Shown: in pieces, positions 26,379-35,784 of the stretch
Layout: each line of letters opens with the position of its first letter
Numbering within the stretch: position 1 is the first letter of the stretch
Origin: Ardenticatenaceae bacterium
GTDB lineage: Bacteria; Chloroflexota; Anaerolineae; Promineifilales; Promineifilaceae
Reading direction: 5' to 3'
DNA: 64,000 bases
Assembly (NCBI GenBank): GCA_020634565.1
Contig: JACKBN010000011.1
Coordinates: forward strand, 124,001 to 188,000
The notes under the pieces: generated by a model
Told to the model about the DNA's origin: nothing
The model's database searches: none
Seen by the model: the letters and a program-made list of their open reading frames with translations, nothing else
Made by a program: the position numbers and the translations under genes

Positions 26379-28268
26379 CTATTCTGAGGGTTGCCGCACT
26401 TCCAGGTCTGCCAGTTCAAAGTGGTTCCATTCATTGGGCGCTGGCCCGGTTAACGGCAGCCGCTGGCCGCTGGCTGGCTGATACAGGCCGGTCACCAGTG
26501 TGTATTCGCCCGGCGGTAAATCCGTGGGCAGCGTCAGGGAAAAGGTTTGGCGGATGGTTTCAAACGGCCGCCACGTGGTCATGGGGTGCGACGGGCACAG
26601 CGGCTGGTCGATTTGCGCCCAAATTGGCCCACCTTCATACGGTGAGGGATCGCCGTAGAGATGCAGAAACAGGCTGTAAGGGTCGGCGGTGGGTTGATCG
26701 GCGTGGAAATTCAGCGTGAGGTGCAAGGTCTCACCGGGCTGAATTTGCGCGGACAGCGGCGCAGCCAGACCCAGCTGAATAGAATCATTAAAAGTGGCCG
26801 ATGTGGGCGCGATACGGCCGTCTGGCTCCGCCAAAATGAGTTGGTATTCTTCATCAATGGTCACCGTTTCGTACGCTGCCAACGGCGGCTGGCTGGCTGG
26901 GTTGATGAGGTAAAGGGCAGCGGTGTCCGTCTGAACCCAGCATTCTGCGGGGTCGAAGGCAGCTACCGGGCGCGGGGCCAGCGCTTCGGCCCAAAACAGC
27001 AGCGTGGGGTTGTTGGGGGTGAGGTGGGTTACGTAGAGCGGCACAGCGGCTGTGGTTTCTGCGGCGGCCCAGGCTGCCGCTTCATTGAGCGGCAGCTCCA
27101 TTTGCTCCGGCAAATCTGGATGCGTGCGCCAGCGTTGGCCAAAATCATTGGCTGTGGTGAGCCCGGCAGCCAGCAGTAGCAGCAGCGGCAGCGCCAAGGC
27201 CGCCCGGCCTACAGCGCGCGCTGCCAGCTGTTCCAGGGCGTACAGCCCCGCGCCGGCAACCAGCGCCACGGGCAGCACCAGCCCAATGGCGCGCAAAAAG
27301 TGCGGCGCGTGGTCGCTGAGTAATGAAGGCACAACGGCCGTTCCGGCCAAACCAATCAGCCAGCCAACCTGCCACTTGGCCCGTGTGTTTTGCCACAGCG
27401 TTAGCACGCCAACGGCAAAGGGGACGCCCAAAAACCAGTCCAGAATCGGCCGTCCCGGCAGGTTAAGCATCACGTTTTGGTCGCCCTGGCCAAACCAGGC
27501 CCCCAACCAGGCCAGACTGTTGTTTAAGATGCCTGTAACCGACAAAACGCTCACTTCCCCGATGCGGTTGAGCGAGGTGCTGGGGTTGAAGGTGGTGTAC
27601 AAAAAGAGCGGCAGGGCGAGAACGGCCGTTAAGCCCCCCGCCAGCAAAACACCACGCCGCTTCTCTGGCTCACGCACGCCCCAGAAAAGCAGCAGCAGTC
27701 CCGCATATGCCAGCCAGACCCGCGCCGAAAAATAGGTGTAGGCCAGCAAGCCCAGCCATAGCCCCGCCCGCCACCAGGCGCTGCTGCGGTTGGTGCGGTA
27801 GGCGCGCAGCAGCCAGGCCAGCGCCAACGCACCAACCAGCGGCATGAGAATGGCCCGGAAGCCAATCTGGCTTAAATGCACATGCCAGTAAAGTACAGCC
27901 AAAGCGCCCGCCGCCCAAACGGCCGCACGCCGGGGCAGCAGCTCACAGCCCAACAGATACACTGCGGGCAGCGTCAGCAGGCCAATCATGGTGGCTGCCA
28001 GGCGAATGGCCAACGCCCGGGTGCCAAAAGCCAGCAAAAAGGGAACCAGCCAGTAATGCCAGCCGCTCTCTCTCCCGGTGTAGCTGGGGAAAAAGGGGGT
28101 CAGGCGTGGCTGTTGGATGAGGGAAAGCGCATCCAACCCATTGGCGGCTTCATCGGTGTTGAGCATGCCAGACAAGACGTGCAGCTGTGCCCAGCGCAAG
28201 GCCGCGCCCATCAGCAAAAAGGCAACCAGAAGCCAAAGGAGTTCATGTTTTTTTACGTTTACCTGCAT
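26379..28268 (-). CDS. GT39-like membrane glycosyltransferase (PMT/ArnT family)
   Basis: A 629-residue protein with ten or more membrane helices in the first two-thirds and a soluble periplasmic C-terminal domain. The first loop has NTDEAANG, the acidic Asp-Glu of GT-C dolichyl/undecaprenyl-phosphate sugar transferases, and is followed by RESGWHYWLVPFLLAFGTRALAIRLAA, typical of the PMT_2 family. It would transfer a lipid-linked sugar to protein or lipid outside the membrane. ATG 28268 is preferred over the TTG one codon earlier. The C-terminal part contains HLTLNFHADQPTADPYSLFLHLYG, a beta-sandwich-like domain. Confidence 0.8.
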   Translation of the reverse strand: MQVNVKKHELLWLLVAFLLMGAALRWAQLHVLSGMLNTDEAANGLDALSLIQQPRLTPFFPSYTGRESGWHYWLVPFLLAFGTRALAIRLAATMIGLLTLPAVYLLGCELLPRRAAVWAAGALAVLYWHVHLSQIGFRAILMPLVGALALAWLLRAYRTNRSSAWWRAGLWLGLLAYTYFSARVWLAYAGLLLLFWGVREPEKRRGVLLAGGLTAVLALPLFLYTTFNPSTSLNRIGEVSVLSVTGILNNSLAWLGAWFGQGDQNVMLNLPGRPILDWFLGVPFAVGVLTLWQNTRAKWQVGWLIGLAGTAVVPSLLSDHAPHFLRAIGLVLPVALVAGAGLYALEQLAARAVGRAALALPLLLLLAAGLTTANDFGQRWRTHPDLPEQMELPLNEAAAWAAAETTAAVPLYVTHLTPNNPTLLFWAEALAPRPVAAFDPAECWVQTDTAALYLINPASQPPLAAYETVTIDEEYQLILAEPDGRIAPTSATFNDSIQLGLAAPLSAQIQPGETLHLTLNFHADQPTADPYSLFLHLYGDPSPYEGGPIWAQIDQPLCPSHPMTTWRPFETIRQTFSLTLPTDLPPGEYTLVTGLYQPASGQRLPLTGPAPNEWNHFELADLEVRQPSE

Positions 28269-28343
28269 CAATTATCCACTTGTTCGGGCTGGACTGCGTA
28301 TCAGAGGCAGAGTATAGGGGAAAGTGGGTGCGGCGGGCAAAAC

Positions 28344-29087
28344 TCAGCTGCGCTGGGCCACAAAAATCATGATACGGCTGGTGTTGGCAAATGGCTCCTG
28401 CTGCCAATTCCCATAAACCTGTTCAATCGTGAATCCGGCCTTGTGCAAGGAAGCGCTGATTTCGGCATGGCTGCGATAGCGCAGGGTGCTAGTAACCGCC
28501 AGATCTTCCCCGCTGTTTTTGAACAGATTATGACCGACGAAGTGAACACGGCCGTTTTCTTCCCCCACCACTTCCAGCCAGGTTTCAACGGGGCCATGCG
28601 GCGTCTCCAGCCGGGCAAAGGTGGTTTCCGGGTTCCAGTTTCCCCACCCCCGATCTGCCGGGTTGCGGCTCTCAAAGGCGAGATGCCCACCTGGGCGCAG
28701 CGCGGCGTGAATATGCTGCAACGTTGTGGCCCATTCGTCATCCTCCAGGAAAACCTGGGCTACGTTGCTGGTCATCAGCACCAGATCGGCGGCGGGTGTG
28801 CCCAGCGCGCTGGAATCGCCTTCGATCCACCTCACGCGTTCGGCACCAGGCTGGCGGCGGGCATAGGCCAGCATCGCCGTAGACGGGTCGATGCCGGTGA
28901 CTTCCCGGTTGGTCACGGCCAGTTGGCGGGTGAGCAGCCCGGTGCCGCAGCCCAGGTCAAGGATGTGCTGCGCTTGCAGCTGGTCGGCTAACGCCAGGAA
29001 AAAGTCGAAGTCCGGCCCATGCGGATTTTCGATGTCATACATGTCCACTAATCGGGGATCGGTGTAATGCAGGTCGAGTTTTGTCAT
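28344..29087 (-). CDS. Class I SAM-dependent methyltransferase
   Basis: A 247-residue methyltransferase with motif I HILDLGCGTGLLTRQLA, an acidic motif II (VTGIDPS), ADLVLMTSNVAQVF and the post-motif ALRPGGHLAFESRNP. The substrate is unknown. TATACT lies nine bases before ATG 29087 on the minus strand with no Shine-Dalgarno sequence, so the message may be leaderless. It is divergent from the ferredoxin-like gene. Confidence 0.88.
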   Translation of the reverse strand: MTKLDLHYTDPRLVDMYDIENPHGPDFDFFLALADQLQAQHILDLGCGTGLLTRQLAVTNREVTGIDPSTAMLAYARRQPGAERVRWIEGDSSALGTPAADLVLMTSNVAQVFLEDDEWATTLQHIHAALRPGGHLAFESRNPADRGWGNWNPETTFARLETPHGPVETWLEVVGEENGRVHFVGHNLFKNSGEDLAVTSTLRYRSHAEISASLHKAGFTIEQVYGNWQQEPFANTSRIMIFVAQRS

Positions 29088-29192
29088 AGGGTGAGAAGTA
29101 TAGCATGGGTGAACGGCCGTTTCTTCCCCCTATTTTCCCTCTGACAAACAACGCTGCCTGACATGACATTCTTCACTATGGTTCGTTTGTTA

Positions 29193-29238
29193 TTGGACTT
29201 ATCCTATATAAACGATATTGGATTTGTCTTATATAAAT
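29193..29238 (+). promoter_or_regulatory. Imperfect 20-bp direct repeat upstream of the ferredoxin-like gene
   Basis: TTGGACTTATCCTATATAAA (29193-29212) and TTGGATTTGTCTTATATAAA (29219-29238) match at 17 of 20 positions with a 26-base period, just before ATG 29253. They may be tandem regulator sites over an AT-rich promoter; the PadR gene of the same cluster is one candidate regulator. Confidence 0.5.
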
Positions 29239-29252
29239 TTGCGAGGAATACC

Positions 29253-30233
29253 ATGACACGTGCAGCATTGCCTTTCCAGATTGATAAAAACTTCCGTTGG
29301 CAGAAACTCCTGGTGCCAGCCCTGACGGCTGGCGCTTTTTGGACGTTGGCTATTGTTTCGTTTGTGCTCAGCGGCGAATCTTTCGCCCTGATCAACTTTG
29401 GCTACCTGGGCACGGCGCTTGGGCTGGGTTTGGGCCTGTACGCCATTTTGCCCAAGCGGCAGAAGCCGGTGGGACGGCGCGTCTCGCTGCTGCTCATCGG
29501 GCTGTACCTGTTTGGGTTTGTGGGGCTGATGGGGCGAGAAAACATCCAGATGGAGGGCGTGTGGTGGAGCCTGATCAATGGGACTTATTATGCGGCCGTT
29601 TGGCATTACTTGGTGGCCAAAATTGTGGGGCCACTGCTGTTTGGGCGGTTGTGGTGCGGCTGGGCCTGCTGGTCGGTGATGGTGTTTGATTTGCTGCCGT
29701 ATAAACGTTCGGCTGGGCGGCTGCCGGGACATTGGGATTGGCTGCGTTACGGACACGTGGCACTTAGTCTGGGTGTCGCTTTGGTGGTGTGGCGCTTGCT
29801 GGGTATCCAAATTGGCACCAACTCAGGCGCGGCGATTGGTTGGTTTTTAGCGGGCAACGGCTTGTATTATGCCGTCGGCATCGGCCTGGCGGTGGTCCTC
29901 AAAGACAATCGCGCCTTTTGCAAATACCTCTGCCCGGTCGCCGTGCCGCTGAAGCTCACCAGCCGCTTTTCGCTGCTAAAAATTGGCACCGTAGCCGCCA
30001 ATTGCAACGATTGCGGCGCGTGCGAAAAAATCTGCCCGATGGACATCCAGATTACCGATTACGTTCATGCTGAACAGCGCGTCCTCTCCACAGAATGCAC
30101 GCTGTGCCAGACGTGTGTGACGGCCTGCGCCAAAGATGCGCTCAAGCTGTCCACGGGCCTCGATGTGGGTGGGCGCGAATCGCTGCGGCTGCGTTCCCTC
30201 AACTCAACCGCGAGGCCACACCAACTTTCGTAG
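29253..30233 (+). CDS. 4Fe-4S membrane ferredoxin-like protein (NapH/CcoG type)
   Basis: A 326-residue membrane protein with about five or six helices and cysteine motifs of the NapH/NosR/CcoG group: RLWCGWACWSV and FCKYLCPVAVP in the membrane domain, then two ferredoxin clusters CNDCGACEKICPMD and CTLCQTCVTACAKDAL. It probably passes electrons across or along the membrane; the partner is unknown. ATG 29253 is chosen because GAGGAATACC lies just upstream; an in-frame ATG at 29163 would cross the direct repeats. It heads a three-gene plus-strand group. Confidence 0.85.
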   Translation: MTRAALPFQIDKNFRWQKLLVPALTAGAFWTLAIVSFVLSGESFALINFGYLGTALGLGLGLYAILPKRQKPVGRRVSLLLIGLYLFGFVGLMGRENIQMEGVWWSLINGTYYAAVWHYLVAKIVGPLLFGRLWCGWACWSVMVFDLLPYKRSAGRLPGHWDWLRYGHVALSLGVALVVWRLLGIQIGTNSGAAIGWFLAGNGLYYAVGIGLAVVLKDNRAFCKYLCPVAVPLKLTSRFSLLKIGTVAANCNDCGACEKICPMDIQITDYVHAEQRVLSTECTLCQTCVTACAKDALKLSTGLDVGGRESLRLRSLNSTARPHQLS

Positions 30234-30256
30234 GTCGGATTGTCAATCCGACCCAC
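30230..30256. repeat. REP-like palindrome (GTAG type)
   Basis: GTAGGTCGGATTG, one base, CAATCCGACCCAC: 12 of 13 arm positions pair. It sits between the ferredoxin-like gene, whose stop it touches, and the DUF998 gene. Confidence 0.8.
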
Positions 30257-30275
30257 ACTAAAAGAGGAGCTTGCG

Positions 30276-30890
30276 ATGAAACACGCAGTTGATTTGAGAT
30301 TCCGCTGGGCTGTGGCTGGTTTGCTGCTGGCTTCCTTTTTGGCGCTGCTGCTGGCACCCACGCAAATGCCGTCCAGCTACGATTGGCTGCGGCACACCAC
30401 CAGCGAATCAGGCGCGCAGGGGATTGCCGGGGCATGGCTGGCGCGATTGGGGTTTCTGCTGTTTGGGCTGGCGGTCATCTGGCAAACAACTTTGCTGCGC
30501 GACGAATGGTCGCGGCCCGTACAATTTTTTCTCGGTGCGTTTGGGGTGTTTATGACGGCCGTTGCTGCTTTTTCGGCTCGCCCCTGGTTGCCAGATTTGC
30601 CCTATGACCCGGTGGAAGATTGGTTGCACTCGTTTGCCGCGACTGGGATGGGCTTTGCCTTTGCCCTAGGCGTGGGCTGGCGCTGGTGGCAGCGGCCTCG
30701 GCAAGCCAAACGGCGGCTTGCTGATTTGGTGGCGGTAGCAGCCTCGATTTTCATTCCGCTGGCCATGAGCTTTTGGCCCGATTGGGACGGGCTGTTTCAG
30801 CGACTCATGTTTACAATTGCTTATCTTTGGTACGGGCTGGAACTGCTCAACGTTGGGCAACCGGCTGCCGCTGAATCTGGAGAAAGTTGA
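30276..30890 (+). CDS. DUF998-like membrane protein
   Basis: A 204-residue protein with six hydrophobic segments. The arrangement SYDWLRHTTSESGAQG after the first helix, and LHSFAATGMGFAFALG later, fits the DUF998 family of unknown function. ATG 30276 is preceded by GAGGAGC. The PadR gene follows three bases after its stop, so the two are co-transcribed. Confidence 0.72.
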   Translation: MKHAVDLRFRWAVAGLLLASFLALLLAPTQMPSSYDWLRHTTSESGAQGIAGAWLARLGFLLFGLAVIWQTTLLRDEWSRPVQFFLGAFGVFMTAVAAFSARPWLPDLPYDPVEDWLHSFAATGMGFAFALGVGWRWWQRPRQAKRRLADLVAVAASIFIPLAMSFWPDWDGLFQRLMFTIAYLWYGLELLNVGQPAAAESGES

Positions 30891-30893
30891 ACC

Positions 30894-31472
30894 ATGTCAC
30901 TACACTACGCAATTTTGGGAATTTTGAACGTGATGCCCATGACGGGCTACGATTTGAAGCATCAGGCGTTTGATGCGACGGTGCGCCACTTCTGGCCTGC
31001 CGACCAGAGCCAAATTTACCGCACGCTAAACAAGCTGGCCGATGATGAACTGGTCACAGTGACCGTTGAAGCGCAAGATGAACGCCCCGATCGCAAAGTG
31101 TATGCCATCACCGAGGCGGGGCAGGCGGCGCTGACCGAATGGCTCAAATCAGACCAGGCGGTGCCTACGCTGCGTGATCCGCTGCTGGTGCAGCTCTTTT
31201 TTGGGCAAGAGCTGTCGCGTGCTGATTTGTTGCGGGTGGTGGCACAGCAGCTGGCGACCCATCAGGCGCAGCTGGCGGTCTTTGGGCAGATTCCCATCCC
31301 GCCTGCCGAAAGTCGCCCGGATGATCGCTGGCTGGCGTTGCAGCATCTGACGCTGGATTTTGGCGTGGCGCTGGAGCAGGCGTACGTGAGCTGGCTGGAG
31401 AAGTGCCAGGAGGTCATTGCCGAGATGCCGGATGCAGACGAAGCCCCGGATTTTCGGGAACGATTTATGTAG
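30894..31472 (+). CDS. PadR-family transcriptional regulator
   Basis: A 192-residue protein with the PadR winged helix at the N-terminus (LHYAILGILNVMPMTGYDLKH ... SQIYRTLNKLADDELVTVTVE ... RKVYAITEAGQAALTEWL) and the helical Vir_act_alpha_C dimer domain at the C-terminus. PadR proteins are usually repressors released by small aromatic or lipophilic ligands. It probably regulates its own operon. Its stop directly abuts the stop of the convergent lipoprotein gene. Confidence 0.92.
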   Translation: MSLHYAILGILNVMPMTGYDLKHQAFDATVRHFWPADQSQIYRTLNKLADDELVTVTVEAQDERPDRKVYAITEAGQAALTEWLKSDQAVPTLRDPLLVQLFFGQELSRADLLRVVAQQLATHQAQLAVFGQIPIPPAESRPDDRWLALQHLTLDFGVALEQAYVSWLEKCQEVIAEMPDADEAPDFRERFM

Positions 31473-32108
31473 TTACGGGTGCGGTGTAGGCGTGGCGACC
31501 AGCGTTTTGGTGCCTGTTGCCAAATCGTATTGAACCAGCCCAGCTGGCGGTGCATCCTCTGGTGGCGTCAGGCAGCAGGAGTTGATGCGCTGGTAGGTGA
31601 AGGATTGTCCATCCTCCGCCCAAGTAACTTCGGTGAAGTTGAGAAAATCCCAGGCGGCGGTAATGAGTTGCTTGTCCGTGCCATCTGCCTGAAAAAGGTA
31701 AAGAAGATTATCTCCCTCGAAGCATGAAGGCACAATCAGAAAATGTTCAAGCGTGGGTGAGTAGATGATCTCGGCAGGGATGTCTGGAAAGCAGGGAATG
31801 CCTTCGGCTTCGATGTCAAAGATGACGGCGCCGTCCAGCGTGACGGTGCCATCGTCCTGGTAAACGGCCGTTACCAAAGGAACCATCGTGGGTGTAGGCG
31901 TGACAGACGGGGGAACGGCCGTTTCTGTCGGTGGCGGGTTGGTGGGTTCGGGACTATTTGTGGCCGTGGCCATAGCCGTTGGTGTTGTGGTGGGCGGTAC
32001 GGCCGTTGCTGTTGCCACCGCAACTGTTTCTGGTTGCCCACAGCCAACGAAGAGCAGCATTCCCCAGATCATTGCGATAATCGTCACGGTTTTGAAATTT
32101 GGTTTCAT
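31473..32108 (-). CDS. Lipoprotein with Thr/Pro-rich stalk
   Basis: A 211-residue exported lipoprotein. The signal peptide ends in a lipobox (LLFVGC, Cys at about residue 23), followed by a Thr/Pro-rich stalk of roughly 50 residues and a globular domain of about 130 (VTLDGAVIFDIEAEGIPCFPDIPAEIIYSPTLEHFLIV...). The globular domain has several Cys residues that may form disulfides. I do not recognise the family. Confidence 0.75.
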   Translation of the reverse strand: MKPNFKTVTIIAMIWGMLLFVGCGQPETVAVATATAVPPTTTPTAMATATNSPEPTNPPPTETAVPPSVTPTPTMVPLVTAVYQDDGTVTLDGAVIFDIEAEGIPCFPDIPAEIIYSPTLEHFLIVPSCFEGDNLLYLFQADGTDKQLITAAWDFLNFTEVTWAEDGQSFTYQRINSCCLTPPEDAPPAGLVQYDLATGTKTLVATPTPHP

Positions 32109-32111
32109 TTT

Positions 32112-32660
32112 CTACTTGCTCCGGGCAGCATATTCATCCTCCAGGATGCTCATGAGGATGGCGTTGTGGTAACGGCCGTCCCACAACAGCGCATCTCGCA
32201 GCACACCTTCCTGGACAAACCCCACTTTTTCATACACATGCTGCGCCCTGGGGTTAAAATCATACACTTCCAGATCGATACGGTGCAGATTCAACGTGCG
32301 AAAGCCAAAATCCAGGATGAGACGGGTGGCTTCCGTGCCATACCCTTGCCCAAACCATTTTGCGTTGGCCAGGGCAATGCGAAAGCCCGCCGAGCGATTG
32401 GACCAGCTGATGCCGTTAAGCACCACTTCCCCCACATATGTGCCGTTGTCTTTTCGGGTAATGGCGTAGTCGGCCCGGTCATCTGCCTGGGCAATGCGCT
32501 GGCAATGCTGCACGATTTGTTCAAAGGTGAAGGTTTGCTTCGTGCCGGTTAGCCGCATGCTTTCGGCATCCGACAGGCTATCAAACATTGCTTGAGCATC
32601 CGCTTCGGTGATAGGGCGTAACACAACCCGGTTTCCAGTCAGGATAGGTTTTTCCAGCAT
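32112..32660 (-). CDS. RimJ/RimL-type GNAT acetyltransferase
   Basis: A 182-residue acetyltransferase of the ribosomal-protein N-acetyltransferase group. It begins with GNRVVLRPITEADAQAMFDS, has the acetyl-CoA loop KWFGQGYGTEATRLILDFGF, and ends with VYDFNPRAQHVYEKVGFVQEG, all standard for the group. Substrate could be a protein N-terminus or a small amine. AGGAGAACCC precedes ATG 32660. It is followed closely by the lipoprotein gene. Confidence 0.9.
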   Translation of the reverse strand: MLEKPILTGNRVVLRPITEADAQAMFDSLSDAESMRLTGTKQTFTFEQIVQHCQRIAQADDRADYAITRKDNGTYVGEVVLNGISWSNRSAGFRIALANAKWFGQGYGTEATRLILDFGFRTLNLHRIDLEVYDFNPRAQHVYEKVGFVQEGVLRDALLWDGRYHNAILMSILEDEYAARSK

Positions 32661-32760
32661 TGGGTTCTCCTGCGCAAAAAGCGCCAGCTTTACGTTTATC
32701 GGTGTTTAAGAAAGGGTGATTGTTGCCTCAACCAACAGAGTATAACAGCTTGTTGAGTTG

Positions 32761-35700
32761 TCAGGTATTGGGATTGGGGGTTGGCGTGAAGGTCGGCAGC
32801 GGCGTTGCAGTAAAGCGCTGCTCTGGTGTTGGTGTGAGTGTTGGTGGCACAGTCGGCGTGATGGGCGTATTAGTTATTGTTGGGGGCGGGGGCGGCGTGG
32901 TAGGCACAGGTGTAACCTGTCTGGTCGGTGTGGGTGGGGTTGAACCGGGGGGGCGAGTAGCAGTAGGTACGGCCGTACTTGTATTCACCGGGGTTACGGC
33001 CGTGCTGCTGGCACCCGGCAGCGGCGTGACGGTGGGCAATGGGGTAACCGAGGCGGTCGGCGACGGCGACGGCGTATTGGATGGCGTGAGCGTGGCCGTT
33101 GGCGTAGCGGTTTGGGCGTTGGCTGTTTCCGTAGCGGCAATCACCGTTTGCACGATGGGCGGCAGCGTTTGCGTAGGCGCGGGCGTGGGAGTGGGGCAGG
33201 CAACCAGCGTAGGGGCCAGATCGCAATACATCATCACGCGGGCGACGCTGGGCGTGTTTAGCGTGACGCCATCGGCTACGCCAAATCGCCCCGTGGGCAG
33301 GCGCAGCTGGCGACTCTGGTTGTTGCGCAGCAGGCAAACGCCGGTAAAGCAGTCCAGTTCCAGAACGGCCGTCTCGCCATCATAAATTACGCCCGCCACA
33401 TTGTTGTTGGTGGCCAGCAGCACTTTGGCTTCTGTGGGCACGATGAGTTCAAAATCGTGGGGATCGGCATCTTTGTAATGGATGAGCAAACGGCCGTCGG
33501 CCAAAGAAACCTGCGTCGTTCGGTTGTCTGAATCTGCACGATACACGGCGTTGAGACTTAGCTCAACTGCCGCATCCAGATACAGCTCTGCCCCGTCAGA
33601 GAGCACCACGCCCATCCGGTCATTGCCGGATTGGATGGCTGCGTTTTCTCCAATTTGCACCATATCGCCCGCACGGGCCTTTTGCCACTCCGACTGCCCG
33701 CTGGGCCGGAACTGAGCGCCTTCGCCCGCCGCAAAAATAACGGCAAAACCGGGCGCTGGCACGTTGTCGGGCGCAATAAGGGGCGCAATTTGGGCGACGG
33801 TGGGCTGGGCCGTGTTGTTTACGGCCGTTGCCGTCAGCCCGTTAATGATTTGGGCGATTTGGGTAGCTGTTCCCGGCGGCACCAAAACGCCCGATTGGGC
33901 AGGGCGCGTGGTCAAAATTAGCAAGAGGGCGATGATGAAAACGGTGGAAAACGCGCCCACTGCCATGCGCACAGTTTGCTGCCGTTTGCGCCAGGGAATG
34001 TAAACCGTAGAACCGGGCGCTTGCAGCACAACGGCCGTTACGTTGTCTGGCACATTGCGATCCAGCGCATCCTGTACCAGGATTTTGGCGGCGTCGGCTG
34101 GCCGGTTTTCCGTGAGAACCTGGCTTAGGCGGCGGCGCTGCCAGCGAGGCGTGTTGGCAGCCAGCAGCCCGTCTGTGCACAACAGCAGATGATCGTTTGG
34201 TTGCAGCAGCAGCCCCTGATTTTCACGAGCGGCCGTTTCGCTTTCGCTGCCGTTCAGATAAAGGCCTAGATCGATGTGCAGTTCCGGGGCTAACCCAATG
34301 GCGCTGCTGTGGTTGGAATGGCTGCCATTTTGGTTTCGGCCGTGGTTGGTTACGGTGGCCGGCACGGTTGTGCGGCTCAACTGGTGCAGTTGGCGATCCC
34401 GCACGAGGTAAATACGGCCGTTGCCCACATGGGCCATAAACAGCCGGTTGTCATGAATGGCGGCCATCGCCACCATGGACTGCATTACGAGCGGTTCCTG
34501 GTGCTGTCGGGCAATGGAAAAAAGGGTGCGGTTAGTCTGGCGCAGAGCCTGATGCAGCATTTCGGGGATTTCATCGGCAACGGCCGTTTCTGACTGCGCA
34601 ATCCGGTTAAATAGCTCGGTAATGGCCAATTCTGCGGCCAGATGGCCATGCTGCTGGCTGCTGCCGCCATCCGACACGATGGCCAGAAGCAGGTGCAGCC
34701 CTCCCGCGGTTTGCACATTGCTTACCCGCAGCCGATCTTCTTGCGTGCCGCGCGTGCGGGAGCGACCAATGTCTTGCTTGGTGCCGCAGCCAGCCAGCCA
34801 GGCATGCAGCCAATCAGGCAGCGAATCCTGGCTGTCGTCTTCGCTTACATCGGCAAAGGCACTGATGGCCGAACTGCCGCTTTCCGATTCTGGCTGCAAA
34901 ATAATGGGCGGCGCTTTCGGAAATTCCACCGGCGGCAAATCATCGACCTGGGCGGCTTCCACAAACGGCGCGGTGAGATCAGAGGCGGTGGCAAAGCGAT
35001 CTTCCCGATCTTTGGCCATCGCCTGGGAAATGATGGGGCTGATGGATGGGGGCAGGCTGAGATTGAGAGTATGCACGGCCGGAACGGGGTCCGAAAGATG
35101 CATAAGGGCGATGGGCAAACGGCCGTTGGCTGTAAAAGGTAGCTGCCCGGCCAACATCTCAAACAGGATGACACCAAGGGCGTAGATGTCGGTACGGCCG
35201 TCCAGGTGTGCCTGGGCTCGAATTTGTTCCGGGCTCATGTAGGCGGGTGTGCCCACCATGCCGTCATTGCGGGTTAAGGTCGTGTAGGTGCCCTCTGCAA
35301 ACTTGGCCAGGCCAAAGTCTGCCAGGTACGCTTTTCGTTCGCTGTCAAACAGAATGTTGGATGGTTTGAGGTCGCGATGGATGATATTGTGCGAATGGGT
35401 GGTGTCCAGCGCCGGCGCAATGTGGCTTAGAATGGTGGCCACTTCAGGCAAGGTCAGCGGAGCCTCGCGCAGGCGTTCCCGTAGGGAGCCGCCTTCCATG
35501 TAACGCATTACCAGGTAAGGCTGTTCATCTTCTTCGCCGAAATCGTAAACCGGCACGATGGCGGGATGATTGAGCGAGGCTACCATGCGGCTTTCGCGCT
35601 TGAAGCGGGAGCGCAAGCTGTCGTCGTAGCTGCGATCTTTTAGCAAGACTTTTACCGCAACCCGGCGATCCATGTACGGGTCGAAGGCAAGGTAAACCAC

Positions 35701-35784
35701 AGCCATGCCACCACGACCTAGCAAAGATTCAATCTGGTACCGGCCAATTTGGCTGGGTAAAGGGTCAGAATTGAATGAGCTCAT
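32761..35784 (-). CDS. Ser/Thr protein kinase fused to PP2C phosphatase and FecR-like domain
   Basis: A 1007-residue protein. Residues 15-270 form a Hanks kinase (GRGGMAVVY, Lys45, HRDLKPSN at 136-143, DFG at 156-158, GTPAYMSPEQ). Residues 345-590 form a PP2C-like phosphatase with the acidic metal residues kept: GTQED (D350), VSDG (D372), CTDG (D538), VPDNVT (D580). A single helix at about 606-626 leads to an outer FecR-like domain (about 670-860) and a Thr/Pro-rich tail. Writer and eraser of phosphorylation therefore sit on one chain with an external sensor. It is divergent from a second kinase gene at 36223. Confidence 0.9.
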   Translation of the reverse strand: MSSFNSDPLPSQIGRYQIESLLGRGGMAVVYLAFDPYMDRRVAVKVLLKDRSYDDSLRSRFKRESRMVASLNHPAIVPVYDFGEEDEQPYLVMRYMEGGSLRERLREAPLTLPEVATILSHIAPALDTTHSHNIIHRDLKPSNILFDSERKAYLADFGLAKFAEGTYTTLTRNDGMVGTPAYMSPEQIRAQAHLDGRTDIYALGVILFEMLAGQLPFTANGRLPIALMHLSDPVPAVHTLNLSLPPSISPIISQAMAKDREDRFATASDLTAPFVEAAQVDDLPPVEFPKAPPIILQPESESGSSAISAFADVSEDDSQDSLPDWLHAWLAGCGTKQDIGRSRTRGTQEDRLRVSNVQTAGGLHLLLAIVSDGGSSQQHGHLAAELAITELFNRIAQSETAVADEIPEMLHQALRQTNRTLFSIARQHQEPLVMQSMVAMAAIHDNRLFMAHVGNGRIYLVRDRQLHQLSRTTVPATVTNHGRNQNGSHSNHSSAIGLAPELHIDLGLYLNGSESETAARENQGLLLQPNDHLLLCTDGLLAANTPRWQRRRLSQVLTENRPADAAKILVQDALDRNVPDNVTAVVLQAPGSTVYIPWRKRQQTVRMAVGAFSTVFIIALLLILTTRPAQSGVLVPPGTATQIAQIINGLTATAVNNTAQPTVAQIAPLIAPDNVPAPGFAVIFAAGEGAQFRPSGQSEWQKARAGDMVQIGENAAIQSGNDRMGVVLSDGAELYLDAAVELSLNAVYRADSDNRTTQVSLADGRLLIHYKDADPHDFELIVPTEAKVLLATNNNVAGVIYDGETAVLELDCFTGVCLLRNNQSRQLRLPTGRFGVADGVTLNTPSVARVMMYCDLAPTLVACPTPTPAPTQTLPPIVQTVIAATETANAQTATPTATLTPSNTPSPSPTASVTPLPTVTPLPGASSTAVTPVNTSTAVPTATRPPGSTPPTPTRQVTPVPTTPPPPPTITNTPITPTVPPTLTPTPEQRFTATPLPTFTPTPNPNT

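Noticed and set aside
27876..28991. A 371-codon plus-strand frame over the GT39-like and methyltransferase genes
   Set aside because: It crosses two clear genes on the other strand and has no domain.
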